A stretch of DNA of 32,668 bases from Steroidobacter sp. (GCA_025929585.1 JAICPY010000042.1:1-32668); one strand, 5' to 3'; numbered from the stretch's first letter, positions 24,456-31,763 are shown. Numbers and translations: made by a program. Notes: a model not told the origin generated them from the sequence alone.

Positions 24456-26906
24456 ATGGCCGATCTCAAAGCTTTCGATCGGATTTGCCTGTCTGCTTTA
24501 CGAGGACCCTTGTCCTGGTGGGCGCGTCCTCACGTACTGCCTGCTGATCTGAAACGCCGCTATGCCCAGCATCCGCGGCCAATTTGTTATGTGCTTGGTA
24601 TCGTCTCAGCGGCTGACGTGATCGCCCTTGAGCGAGCCTGCAGCGACAACGATCTGCCTGCGCCGATGCAGGCGCTCAGAAAGCCGCTGCCGGAGTGTTC
24701 AGTGCTCTTTCTGGAGCGGCGCGCGGGATTTTGGGGCGATCGCATTGATCGACGGATCTCCTCGGCGATGCGCCAGCTCGTGGCGGCGGTGGCGAGCGAT
24801 CCGTCCCTCGATGTCGATCTGATTCCGGTCAGTGTGTTTTGGGGCAGGGCTCCCGATAAGGAAGGTTCTTGGTTGCGAGTATTGCTCGCGGAGAATTGGG
24901 AGCGTGCCGGTCGTTTTCGACGATTTCTTTCGGTTCTGGTCAACGGGCGAAATCTCTTCATTCAATTCGGCGATCCGGTTTCGGTGCGCTCCGCGCTCGC
25001 AGAGAGTGCGCACGCGCCTCGCGCCGTTCGACGCTTGAATCGCACTCTGCGTACTCTGGTCGCGCGGCAGCGCGCCGCGGCAATCGGTCCCGATCTTTCG
25101 CATCGACGAACGATCGTGACACAGGTGTTGCGTGCGTCCTCCGTACGTCGAGCGATCGCCGAAGAGATGCGCGCGAAAAAAATTTCGCGGCGGGAGGCGC
25201 TCAAGCTCGCGCAAGACTACGCCGCTGAGATCGCTGCCAACTATTCGCACATCTTCGTCGCCATCATGGCACGGCTGCTAACGTGGTTCTGGAACAAGCT
25301 GTACGACGGTGTCGAGTTGCACCATGTCGATCAGCTGCAGAGCATCGTCGAAGGCAATGAAGTCGTGTACGTGCCTTGCCATCGTAGTCACATCGATTAT
25401 CTGTTGCTGTCCTACGCGATCTACTACAAGGGTTACGCAGTGCCGCACATTGCGGCCGGCATCAACCTCAACATGCCCGTCGTCGGCCGCTTCTTGCGCA
25501 AAGGTGGCGCGTTCTATCTGCGCCGCAGCTTCAAGGGCAATACTCTTTATACGATGGTGTTCATGAAGTATTTGGGATTGATGATGGCTCGCGGCCATTC
25601 CATCGAATACTTCATCGAGGGCGGACGCAGTCGCACGGGCCGTCTGCTGCAGCCGAAGACCGGCATGATCTCGATGACTTTGCGCAGTTACTTGCGCGAT
25701 CCTCGAAGACCGATCGTCTTTCTCCCGGTGTACTTTGGTTACGAAAAGATCGTCGAAGGGGAAACGTACATCGGCGAGCTCTCCGGAAAACCCAAGAAGA
25801 AAGAGTCCGTACTCGGCTTGCTAAAAACACTTCCGGCGTTGCGTGAGCACTATGGAAAAGTGCATGTGAGCTTCGGCGAGCCTATTGCGCTCGATCGAAT
25901 TCTCCAGCAGTACACGCAGCAATACGGCGAGAGCGTGCGCGAAGAACGTCCTGCTTGGCTAGGCGCAGCCGTCAGTGATCTCGCCGCACAGATCATGACG
26001 AACATCAACAGTGCTGCGTGCGTAGCACCCATCAACTTGATCGCTTTGGTCTTGCTCGCAACATCCAAGCAATCGATGCTGGAAAGCGATCTGGTGCGAC
26101 AGCTCGAGTTGTATGCGTCGCTCCTCCGGCAGGCTCCATACTCGAATCAAGTCTGGGTCACCGATGCGGACGGTTCATCCATCGTTCGTCACGCCGAGCG
26201 CATGGGTACCGTGCAGCGGCTGAAACATCCCTTGGGCGATGTCATTCGAATGACCGAAGAGAATTCGGTGCTGATGACTTACTTTCGCAATAACGTCCTG
26301 CATCTGCTCGCAATCCCATCGCTGATCGCCTGCTGCTTCCTCAACAATCGGACGATGCGTACCGATGACATTCAACGGTTGATGTGGCGGATCTATCCTT
26401 ACGTGCGTGATGAGCTCTTCTTGCGATGGAGCGAAGCGGAAATCGGTGCACGGGTTATCGAGACGCTGGAGGATCTCGCTAATCATGGGCTGCTCGAAGC
26501 GACAGAATCCGGCGCCTCGTGGCGCCGTCCGCCTACCGGCTCCACCGAGGCAGTGCAGCTATCAGTGCTGGCGCAAGTCACGGTACAGATCATCGAGCGC
26601 TACTATCTGGCGATCGCAGTGTTGTTGAAATCCGGCAGCGGTCGCATCAGCCAAGATGTGCTCGAATCCCAGTGCCAATTGATGGCTCAGCGCATGTCAC
26701 TGCTCTACGAGCTCAACTCGCCTGAGTTCTTCGACAAGACGCTGTTCAAGAATTTCCTCGACCTGCTGCGAGCGAGGAACGTCCTGGGCGTCAACGCCGA
26801 AGGCCGTCTCACCTACACCGATATGCTGCCCGCTGTTGCCGACGATGCACAACTCGTCTTGCACGAACAAATAAGAAACAGCGTGCTGCAAGTGACGCAT
26901 CGATGA
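24456..26906 (+). CDS. plsB: Glycerol-3-phosphate 1-O-acyltransferase PlsB
   Basis: Membrane-bound enzyme that acylates sn-glycerol 3-phosphate, the first step of phospholipid synthesis. 816 residues, against 807 in E. coli. The acyltransferase blocks are in order: HRSHIDYLLLSY (HX4D near residues 308-313), GGAFYLRRSFKGN, FIEGGRSRTGRLLQPKTGM and the VFLPVYFGYEKI strand. The long N- and C-terminal regions are typical of PlsB rather than PlsY. The start ATG 24456 lacks a clear Shine-Dalgarno sequence. The stop TGA lies within the first copy of a short hairpin repeat (26901-26919). A lipid gene (pldA) follows 500 bases on but with separate control. Confidence 0.97.
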   Translation: MADLKAFDRICLSALRGPLSWWARPHVLPADLKRRYAQHPRPICYVLGIVSAADVIALERACSDNDLPAPMQALRKPLPECSVLFLERRAGFWGDRIDRRISSAMRQLVAAVASDPSLDVDLIPVSVFWGRAPDKEGSWLRVLLAENWERAGRFRRFLSVLVNGRNLFIQFGDPVSVRSALAESAHAPRAVRRLNRTLRTLVARQRAAAIGPDLSHRRTIVTQVLRASSVRRAIAEEMRAKKISRREALKLAQDYAAEIAANYSHIFVAIMARLLTWFWNKLYDGVELHHVDQLQSIVEGNEVVYVPCHRSHIDYLLLSYAIYYKGYAVPHIAAGINLNMPVVGRFLRKGGAFYLRRSFKGNTLYTMVFMKYLGLMMARGHSIEYFIEGGRSRTGRLLQPKTGMISMTLRSYLRDPRRPIVFLPVYFGYEKIVEGETYIGELSGKPKKKESVLGLLKTLPALREHYGKVHVSFGEPIALDRILQQYTQQYGESVREERPAWLGAAVSDLAAQIMTNINSAACVAPINLIALVLLATSKQSMLESDLVRQLELYASLLRQAPYSNQVWVTDADGSSIVRHAERMGTVQRLKHPLGDVIRMTEENSVLMTYFRNNVLHLLAIPSLIACCFLNNRTMRTDDIQRLMWRIYPYVRDELFLRWSEAEIGARVIETLEDLANHGLLEATESGASWRRPPTGSTEAVQLSVLAQVTVQIIERYYLAIAVLLKSGSGRISQDVLESQCQLMAQRMSLLYELNSPEFFDKTLFKNFLDLLRARNVLGVNAEGRLTYTDMLPAVADDAQLVLHEQIRNSVLQVTHR

Positions 26907-26919
26907 CAGCAACGCTGTC
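26901..26919. repeat. Short hairpin repeat, copy 1
   Basis: CGATGACAGCAACGCTGTC contains a 6-3-6 inverted repeat (GACAGC, AAC, GCTGTC) and overlaps the plsB stop codon. An identical 19-base copy is at 27040-27058, and both are followed by a GGTGC motif. It may act as a terminator-like hairpin for plsB. Confidence 0.7.
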
Positions 26920-26925
26920 GCAGGT

Positions 26926-27007
26926 GCGTCATCCTTGCGCAGGCGAGGAGCTATCTTCCTCTGTGTCTTGAAAGCTCAGATGGGCCCTCGCCTACGCAAG
27001 GGCGACG
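26926..27007. repeat. REPIN-like inverted pair R1/R2
   Basis: R1 (26926-26958) contains CATCCTTGCGCAGGCGAGGA. R2 (26974-27007) is the same type of unit in the opposite orientation, with CCTTGCGTAGGCGAGGG on the minus strand. The two imperfect palindromes face each other across about 15 bases. This is the layout of a REPIN or other intergenic palindromic doublet, related in style to the CGTCATCCCCGCG-type repeats common in proteobacteria. Confidence 0.7.
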
Positions 27008-27039
27008 AGGGAATGTTTGGAGGGTTGTTCTCGCTTATG

Positions 27040-27058
27040 CGATGACAGCAACGCTGTC
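27040..27058. repeat. Short hairpin repeat, copy 2
   Basis: Exact 19-base copy of 26901-26919, with the same orientation and hairpin. Here it is not attached to a gene end, so it appears to travel with the R1/R2 pair rather than to belong to plsB. Confidence 0.7.
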
Positions 27059-27165
27059 AGGGGTGCCTGGACTTCCCCCCGCTTCACGACACTGCTCTAA
27101 CAGAGATCCGGGCAGCCGCAATCTCCGATAGCGGTGCTCTCAAACGCGCAACACCGATCCATCTC

Positions 27166-27199
27166 CGTCGCCCTTGCGTAGGCGAGGGCCCATCTTAAG
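27166..27199. repeat. REPIN-like single unit R3
   Basis: The first 30 bases (27166-27195) are the exact reverse complement of 26978-27007 in R2. It is a solitary copy in the R1 orientation, near the downstream end of the repeat-rich spacer. Confidence 0.75.
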
Positions 27200-27294
27200 A
27201 ACGCAGCAGCAAGACTACTGCTATGAGCCTGAGCCTTGGCGCTCCGGCACGTAGGTATTCGGGGCAGTAGTGTGCATGGACGAGCATGTTGCGT

Positions 27295-27394
27295 GGGTGA
27301 TGAAATGATGAGGTGATAAAGTCATGAAGTCAGGATCGAACTTGCGATCCGATGTTCCCTCGCCATCACCTTAGCACTGCATCACTCTCATCAC
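27295..27394. repeat. Inward-facing octad hairpin element F
   Basis: Left units are GTGATGAA (27297), ATGATGAG, GTGATAAA, GTCATGAA and core GTCAGGAT (27329-27336). A 6-6-6 stem (GGATCG 27333-27338, CGATCC 27345-27350) forms the tip. Right units are GTTCCCTC, GCCATCAC, CTTAGCACT, GCATCACT and CTCATCAC (to 27394). The right arm has diverged. Units resemble those of elements A and B. Unlike most elements, it leaves room for a ribosome-binding site before pldA. Confidence 0.78.
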
Positions 27395-27412
27395 GATAAT
27401 AGGGAGACGCGC

Positions 27413-28636
27413 ATGCGCGAAGCACGACGCCGGCCCTGCGTCTATTTCAACCATATCCTTGTTCTCCTGGTGGCGCTCGCTTGTACGCCGAGCTACGCCA
27501 GCATCGTTCTGTCGGTAGCGGATCCGCGGGTGGAGGCTGGAGGTGAGGTTACGCTCGAGCTACTGATTGCCAACGAAAGCGATGAGATCGCAGTCACCGA
27601 GGTGTCCACGCCGTTGCACATCCGATTGGAAACGGCAGACGCGGTCAGCATCCTGTCGTTTGAACCTGATCGAAGCGGGGAGCTTGCGGTTGATCCGCAT
27701 ACGTTCGTGAAAATCACGCTGAAAGGCCAAATGCCTGCGGACGCAGAAGGGATCGCGACGCTTGCGCCCACAGGTCTCACGGCCAATTCAATTTTAATTC
27801 AGTTCGCGGAGCCGAGCTCCACGAGTAGCGCGGTTGCACGACAAGAACCGCCGAGCGCCGAGAGGGACGAGGACAGCGGCACGATTCAGCGCTCTACGCT
27901 CATCGATAAACCGCCGCCGCTTGCGGTATCGGTTTACGAGCCGGTGTATTTCCTGATCGGTGGAGATAACGGTCTGAATGCCAAGTTTCAGATCAGCCTT
28001 CGCTATCGACTCTTCGATGGTCGAGGCAAGCTCGCGGAAAGATTGCCTTGGATCGACGATATTTACCTCTCGTATTCGCAGACCTCGTTGTGGGATCTGG
28101 ATGACCTCTCAAAGCCCTTCCGCGATTCGAGCTATCGACCGAGGCTGTTCTTCTCGAATTACGATCTCGGCCGCTTGCTCGACGGGCGGTTGCGCTTAGG
28201 TATCGAGGCCGGCGTTGGGCATGAATCGAACGGTAAGGAGGGCGATGAGTCGCGCAGTTTCAACATGCTCTATGCCCGACCGGTTCTCACCTTTGGTGAT
28301 CCAGATGGCTTACGTGCATATGCCGCACCATTGATCCACAACTACATCTCGGACGACGAGAATCCGAATATTCATCATTATCGGGGTTACGTCGACTGGC
28401 TTTTCGGTGTCGGCAGCAAAGGCGGATTGGATTTCTCCGCGACGATACGCAAAGGTACTCGCAGCGACTACGGCAGCGTGGAGCTCAACGCATCGTATCC
28501 CTTGTCCAAGCTCAGCGGCGGAGATCTCACCGGCTGGCTCATGCTGCAATACTTTGCCGGCTACGGTGAAAGCCTATTGGACTTTGATCGGAAGTTGGAT
28601 GCGCAACTCAGGTTGGGAATAGCGATCGCGCTGTGA
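27413..28636 (+). CDS. pldA: Outer-membrane phospholipase A (OMPLA)
   Basis: Calcium-dependent outer-membrane phospholipase, active as a dimer on surface phospholipids when the membrane is disturbed. 407 residues, longer than E. coli PldA (289) because of an N-terminal extension. The signal peptide spans residues 1 to about 29 (ILVLLVALACTPSYAS). An immunoglobulin-like beta domain (about 30-125) and a low-complexity linker (about 130-160) follow, then the 12-strand barrel. The catalytic residues are visible: H270 and S272 in GHESNGKEG, and N284 in RSFN, with the same spacing as H142/S144/N156 in E. coli. ATG 27413 is supported by AGGGAG at 27401. The TGA stop falls in a GTGAGGAG octad of element N. 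Confidence 0.92.
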   Translation: MREARRRPCVYFNHILVLLVALACTPSYASIVLSVADPRVEAGGEVTLELLIANESDEIAVTEVSTPLHIRLETADAVSILSFEPDRSGELAVDPHTFVKITLKGQMPADAEGIATLAPTGLTANSILIQFAEPSSTSSAVARQEPPSAERDEDSGTIQRSTLIDKPPPLAVSVYEPVYFLIGGDNGLNAKFQISLRYRLFDGRGKLAERLPWIDDIYLSYSQTSLWDLDDLSKPFRDSSYRPRLFFSNYDLGRLLDGRLRLGIEAGVGHESNGKEGDESRSFNMLYARPVLTFGDPDGLRAYAAPLIHNYISDDENPNIHHYRGYVDWLFGVGSKGGLDFSATIRKGTRSDYGSVELNASYPLSKLSGGDLTGWLMLQYFAGYGESLLDFDRKLDAQLRLGIAIAL

Positions 28637-28707
28637 GGAGCGCGAGTGACTAAGTGCCCGGGGCGGCGAGGTGGCGACATCAGAGATCGACGGCGGAGCT
28701 TCGTTAC
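28633..28707. repeat. Decayed octad element N
   Basis: GTGAGGAG (28633-28640) contains the pldA stop. GTGACTAA, GTGCCCGG, GGCGGCGA, GGTGGCGA and a CATCAGAG-type core follow to about 28685. The right side has only GGCGGAGC (28692) and TTCGTTAC (28700), and complementarity is partial. A small perfect stem (GCCGC-GAA-GCGGC, 28711-28723) then leads to the arfB start. The CAGAG core and inward GTGA units place it in the same family. Confidence 0.5.
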
Positions 28708-28734
28708 TAAGCCGCGAAGCGGCACAATAGCCGG

Positions 28735-29142
28735 ATGAACGCAGTGCCGCCGCCGTCTGCCCTGACATACCGCTTTATCCGCTCGGGCGGACCCGGCGGA
28801 CAAAACGTCAATAAAGTCGCGAGCGCGGTTCAGCTATTTTGCGATCTGAAGGAATGGCCGGACTTACCGGACAGAATCCGAGATCGTCTGCGCCGGCTCG
28901 CTGGACGGCGTCTGACGGACGACGATGTGATAGTCATCGCTGCCCAACGATTTCGCACGCAAGAACATAACAAGCGCGATGCGCTCGAGCGTTTGCAGAC
29001 TATGGTGGACGAAGCCTCCATCGAGCCAAAGGTCCGGCGAGCCACACGACCTACGCGGGCATCGAAGGAGAGAAGGCTCGAGGGAAAGCAGCAGCGTTCT
29101 CAGGTGAAGAGAGGAAGGGGGAAGGTGACACGCTTTGAGTAG
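28735..29142 (+). CDS. arfB: Alternative ribosome-rescue factor ArfB (peptidyl-tRNA hydrolase)
   Basis: Releases the nascent chain from ribosomes stalled on mRNAs without a stop codon. 135 residues, matching the family. The catalytic GGQ motif is RSGGPGGQNVNKVAS with Q23 as the third residue. The C-terminal tail is strongly basic (RRATRPTRASKERRLEGKQQ), as required to enter the empty mRNA channel. There is no Shine-Dalgarno sequence. The TAG stop lies in GTAGCGTC (29139-29146), whose exact complement holds the stop of the convergent mscS-like gene. A rescue factor of non-stop ribosomes amid stop-codon-rich repeats is a suggestive but unproven coincidence. Confidence 0.95.
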   Translation: MNAVPPPSALTYRFIRSGGPGGQNVNKVASAVQLFCDLKEWPDLPDRIRDRLRRLAGRRLTDDDVIVIAAQRFRTQEHNKRDALERLQTMVDEASIEPKVRRATRPTRASKERRLEGKQQRSQVKRGRGKVTRFE

Positions 29143-29258
29143 CGTCGTGACGGGGTGCACTGAGTCAACGTGACGAAGTCACGAGGTGACGAAGTCAGAG
29201 CGTTCCGCGCGATTTCTTTCTCTGACGTCGTCACTTCGTCACAGCCTTTAGACGCTAC
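29139..29258. repeat. Inward-facing octad hairpin element G
   Basis: Left units are GTAGCGTC (29139), GTGACGGG, GTGCACTGA (9), GTCAAC (6), GTGACGAA (29170), GTCACGAG, GTGACGAA and core GTCAGAGC (29194-29201). The loop is 17 bases. Right units are core TCTCTGAC (29219-29226), GTCGTCAC, TTCGTCAC, AGCCTTTA and GACGCTAC (29251-29258). The inner 23 bases match with three differences. The outermost units are exact complements, and each contains the TAG stop of its convergent gene. Confidence 0.9.
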
Positions 29259-30604
29259 GCATCCGGCGCCACCGCCTCATCACCGTCTGCCGTCCGCCGT
29301 CCACCTTTCACCGGCTGCTTCATTTCAAACAGCACTTCGCGTTGCGTGATCGGGATGGTGATGCCGTTTTCTTTGAACAGGCGCCAAATGATGCGGTTGA
29401 CGTCCGAGCGAACGTTGTTCACGCCTTCTTGCGGATCGGCGATCCAGAATCGGAGCTCCATATCGAAGCCGTATTCGTTGAAGCCCATCAGGCGTGAAAC
29501 GGCAGGCGGATCTTTCAGAATGCGTTTATGGTTTTCGGCAGCTTCAAGCAGTACCGCGAGCGCTCTCTCGGGATCGTCTTTGTAACTGACGCGCACCGGC
29601 AGTTTCAGACGTACGCGTGGATCGGTATAACTCCAGTTGATTACCGAGTTCGTAATCAGATTTTGATTCGGAACCAGCGTCTCGACGCCATCGCGATCCC
29701 GGACGACCACGTAACGACCGCGCAATTCCTGAACCCAACCAAATCCTTCAGTACTCGTGCCTGTCGTGCCCGTGAAGCTGATGACATCCCCAGGTTTGAT
29801 CGAGCGATCCATCAGGAGCACGAAGCCGCTGATGAAGTTCGCGACGATCGCTTGCAAGCCGAAGCCGAGGCCGACACCGATCGCACCGGTCAACACGTTC
29901 AGTGTGGTTAGATCCAGTCCGGTCGCGTTCAGGCCCAGCAGAATCGACAATGCGATCAGGAAGGTTTGCGTGAACTTGGCGATGCCGATGCGCATGCTCA
30001 GCGCCAAGCCTTGCATCGCCATCAGACGCCGCTCGACCCAGCGGGCGATCCACACCGCGATCAGAATGAAGGCGCCGACAGTGAACAGAATCTTCAGTAC
30101 CGACCACAGCGTGATGCGAGTTTTGGTCGTCCTGATACCGACGCTATCGAGGGCTTGTACCAGCGGATCGAACCATCCGAGCACATGCAGAGCGAGTACC
30201 GCCCAGATTACGAACGTGATCGCGTTACCCCAACCTTTGGTTCGATCTCCGAGCGATAGGCGAACCAGGTAAACACCGACACGAATCAGCAGCAGCAACC
30301 CAGCGAGCGTGATCGCGTGATCGACGACCGCGCTGTCTGTTTTCAGCGCGTGCAGGACTCCGCCGAACGCGGCAATCAGCACCGTAGCCGTTACGTGCGG
30401 GCTCGCAATCAAAAAAGCTTCTGTCACTCGCGCCCTGAACCCTTGTTCGACGAGCGCCGTACGGACGCGCTCCGAGGTGCGGATCTGCCGTGCAGCCCAC
30501 CAGGCAATCAGAATAGCGATCAGTATCGCCGCGACTTGCACCAGCGACTGCGGAGTGAGTAATGCGTCCAGCTGGCTGATGGCGTTGCGCAGCAGTTCAG
30601 GCAT
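29255..30604 (-). CDS. MscS-type mechanosensitive channel family protein
   Basis: 449 residues, longer than E. coli MscS (286). Several N-terminal transmembrane helices (about 15-35, 65-90, 95-115, 130-150, 165-190) precede the pore-lining helix and beta domain. The MscS signature is GAIGVGLGFGLQAIVANFISGFVLLMDRSIKPGDVISF. The pore helix is Gly/Ala-rich (VLTGAIGVGLGFGLQ). The C-terminal alpha-beta domain ends at about 430 and is followed by a short polar tail. It would relieve osmotic pressure. Start ATG 30604, with no obvious Shine-Dalgarno sequence, 63 bases after the DUF465 gene on the same strand, so the two may share a message. Confidence 0.92.
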   Translation of the reverse strand: MPELLRNAISQLDALLTPQSLVQVAAILIAILIAWWAARQIRTSERVRTALVEQGFRARVTEAFLIASPHVTATVLIAAFGGVLHALKTDSAVVDHAITLAGLLLLIRVGVYLVRLSLGDRTKGWGNAITFVIWAVLALHVLGWFDPLVQALDSVGIRTTKTRITLWSVLKILFTVGAFILIAVWIARWVERRLMAMQGLALSMRIGIAKFTQTFLIALSILLGLNATGLDLTTLNVLTGAIGVGLGFGLQAIVANFISGFVLLMDRSIKPGDVISFTGTTGTSTEGFGWVQELRGRYVVVRDRDGVETLVPNQNLITNSVINWSYTDPRVRLKLPVRVSYKDDPERALAVLLEAAENHKRILKDPPAVSRLMGFNEYGFDMELRFWIADPQEGVNNVRSDVNRIIWRLFKENGITIPITQREVLFEMKQPVKGGRRTADGDEAVAPDA

Positions 30605-30667
30605 AAGGCATCGGCGAGGAATGAAGCCCGTAAGGGCGGTCGCGATTGAGTTCTGGTTTTAGTGCGC

Positions 30668-30892
30668 TCACGCGTTCAAGTCCGGAATCAGCTCGCTTTC
30701 CAGGCGTGCGATCTGATCCTTGAGCATGAGCTTGCGTTTCTTGAGCCGGCGCAGTTGAACCTCGTTCACATATAAGTCCATTTGCAGCCGATGGATGACA
30801 TCGTCCAGGTCGCGGTGCTCGATTCTGAGTTCCCGCAGGCGCTCCAAGCGTTGGAACGTTTTTGTCTCGACGTTGTTGTCCGATTCGGTCAT
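30668..30892 (-). CDS. DUF465 (YdcH-like) small coiled-coil protein
   Basis: 74 residues, almost wholly helical and highly charged, with the DUF465 pattern LRELRIEHRDLDDVIHRL and then RRLKKRKLMLKDQIARLE. This family is widespread in proteobacteria with no assigned function. It lies just upstream of the mscS-like gene on the same strand and is probably co-transcribed with it. Confidence 0.88.
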   Translation of the reverse strand: MTESDNNVETKTFQRLERLRELRIEHRDLDDVIHRLQMDLYVNEVQLRRLKKRKLMLKDQIARLESELIPDLNA

Positions 30893-30985
30893 GGGGTCGG
30901 TACTTTACCGCAAGAGCACAGGTGCGTCCGCAGTCCGTGATACGGTCGGGCTGTATCCCAAGCTTGAATGAGGTCATGGCTGGGC

Positions 30986-31020
30986 TTGCCAACACTCATC
31001 CGATGAGCTGCGATGGGCAA
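30986..31020. other. Nested stem-loop in the DUF3301-DUF465 spacer
   Basis: CTCATC-C-GATGAG (30995-31007) is a 6-1-6 palindrome enclosed by TTGCC (30986-30990) and GGCAA (31016-31020). Further small stems (GCCTCG 31078-31083 with CGAGGC 31095-31100) occur in this 242-base spacer. It could be a structured untranslated region. No T-run follows on either strand. Confidence 0.35.
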
Positions 31021-31134
31021 AGGCCTTTCAGGCCCCGGTGCGAGGACAGCCTTGAGATCTTAATGGCTACGTTTTTTGCCTCGCATTAGACGATCGAGGC
31101 AGAACGCGGTACATGAAAGCACCGCTAACAGGCC

Positions 31135-31599
31135 CTAGTCTGGCGGCGGAGGTGAGGAGTCCGCCGGCTTATCGCTCTGCGCGGACTCATTCGGCGGCCT
31201 TTCCGGACCCATCCGATTTCTCCAGTCCTCGATGCGCAGTACCTGCGCGGGTTCCGCGCGCCTCGCGGGCGGTCTATCGGGCATGCGCTGGTCATCCTGA
31301 GCGTAACCGACGGTTTCTACCGTCCTTGCGCTCACCACGATGAATCCTTGACGGCGCTCGATGCTGTTCGCCGTGTAATCGAATACATAGGTGCGCCGCA
31401 GGACCAGCCGCCCGCCGCTTCGGCCCAGAGCGATGCGCGCGAAAGCGACCGTGCCATCCAGAAACTGCAATGAAAGTCCCTCGCAGGCTTCGATCGCCGC
31501 TGCATTCGCGATTTCGCGCGCCGCCAAGCTGTCCTGCCAAAACCAAAAGGTCGCGCCAGCTAGACACAGAAGGAGAAGAGAGGTCCAGTCGAGGTACAT
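31135..31599 (-). CDS. DUF3301 domain membrane-anchored protein
   Basis: 154 residues. A single N-terminal membrane helix (MYLDWTSLLLLCLAGATFWFWQ) is followed by the DUF3301 core (REIANAAAIEACEGLSLQFLDGTVAFARI and RTYVFDYTANSIERRQGFIVV). The tail is long, polar and Pro-rich (about 100-154) and probably disordered. Function unknown. Its start faces repeat element I, and its leader is CTAACTCCCCC-rich with no Shine-Dalgarno sequence. The family is typical of gammaproteobacteria, supporting the taxonomic guess. Confidence 0.83.
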   Translation of the reverse strand: MYLDWTSLLLLCLAGATFWFWQDSLAAREIANAAAIEACEGLSLQFLDGTVAFARIALGRSGGRLVLRRTYVFDYTANSIERRQGFIVVSARTVETVGYAQDDQRMPDRPPARRAEPAQVLRIEDWRNRMGPERPPNESAQSDKPADSSPPPPD

Positions 31600-31612
31600 G
31601 GGGGAGTTAGAT

Positions 31613-31755
31613 GAGTCCGTAGTCCGCAGTCCGCAGTCTGCAGCCAGATAAGGTTAAGTCCGCGAGCTGGCAGTCTACCTTGGGGGCGAACTGCATCATC
31701 GCGACATCAGGCCCGCCGCTCTGGCTACGGACTACAGACTGAGGACTGTAGACTC
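31613..31755. repeat. Inward-facing heptad hairpin element I
   Basis: The left arm is five consecutive heptads: AGTCCGT (31614), AGTCCGC, AGTCCGC, AGTCTGC and core AGCCAGA (31642-31648). The right arm is core TCTGGCT (31720-31726), then ACGGACT, ACAGACT, GAGGACT and GTAGACT (to 31754). The arms are both 36 bases including an outer G, and match at 28 positions. Seven of the eight differences are transitions. The loop is 71 bases. Confidence 0.88.
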
Positions 31756-31763
31756 GCACAACC

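Larger units (their letters stand above)
26907..27412. other. 506-base spacer between plsB and pldA filled with two repeat families
   Basis: No gene is seen. From left to right it holds the first short hairpin repeat, REPIN-like copies R1 and R2, the second short hairpin repeat, single copy R3, and octad element F. Unique-looking sequence is limited to about 27060-27160 and 27200-27290. The pldA ribosome-binding site AGGGAG is at 27401-27406. Confidence 0.7.

Noticed and set aside
30995-31007. Hammerhead-ribozyme core (CTCATCCGATGAG)
   Set aside because: The required CTGATGA and GAAA core boxes are not both present; it is a plain palindrome.
31072-31100. Rho-independent terminator at the GCCTCG/CGAGGC stem
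   Set aside because: The T-run precedes the stem on the plus strand and gives A's after it on the minus strand, so it is on the wrong side for both.
6931-31755. Strand bias of the G-rich arms (always on the left), suggesting a link to replication direction
   Set aside because: A hairpin reads the same on both strands, so G-rich-left is true by symmetry whichever strand is viewed. It shows only that units point inward.
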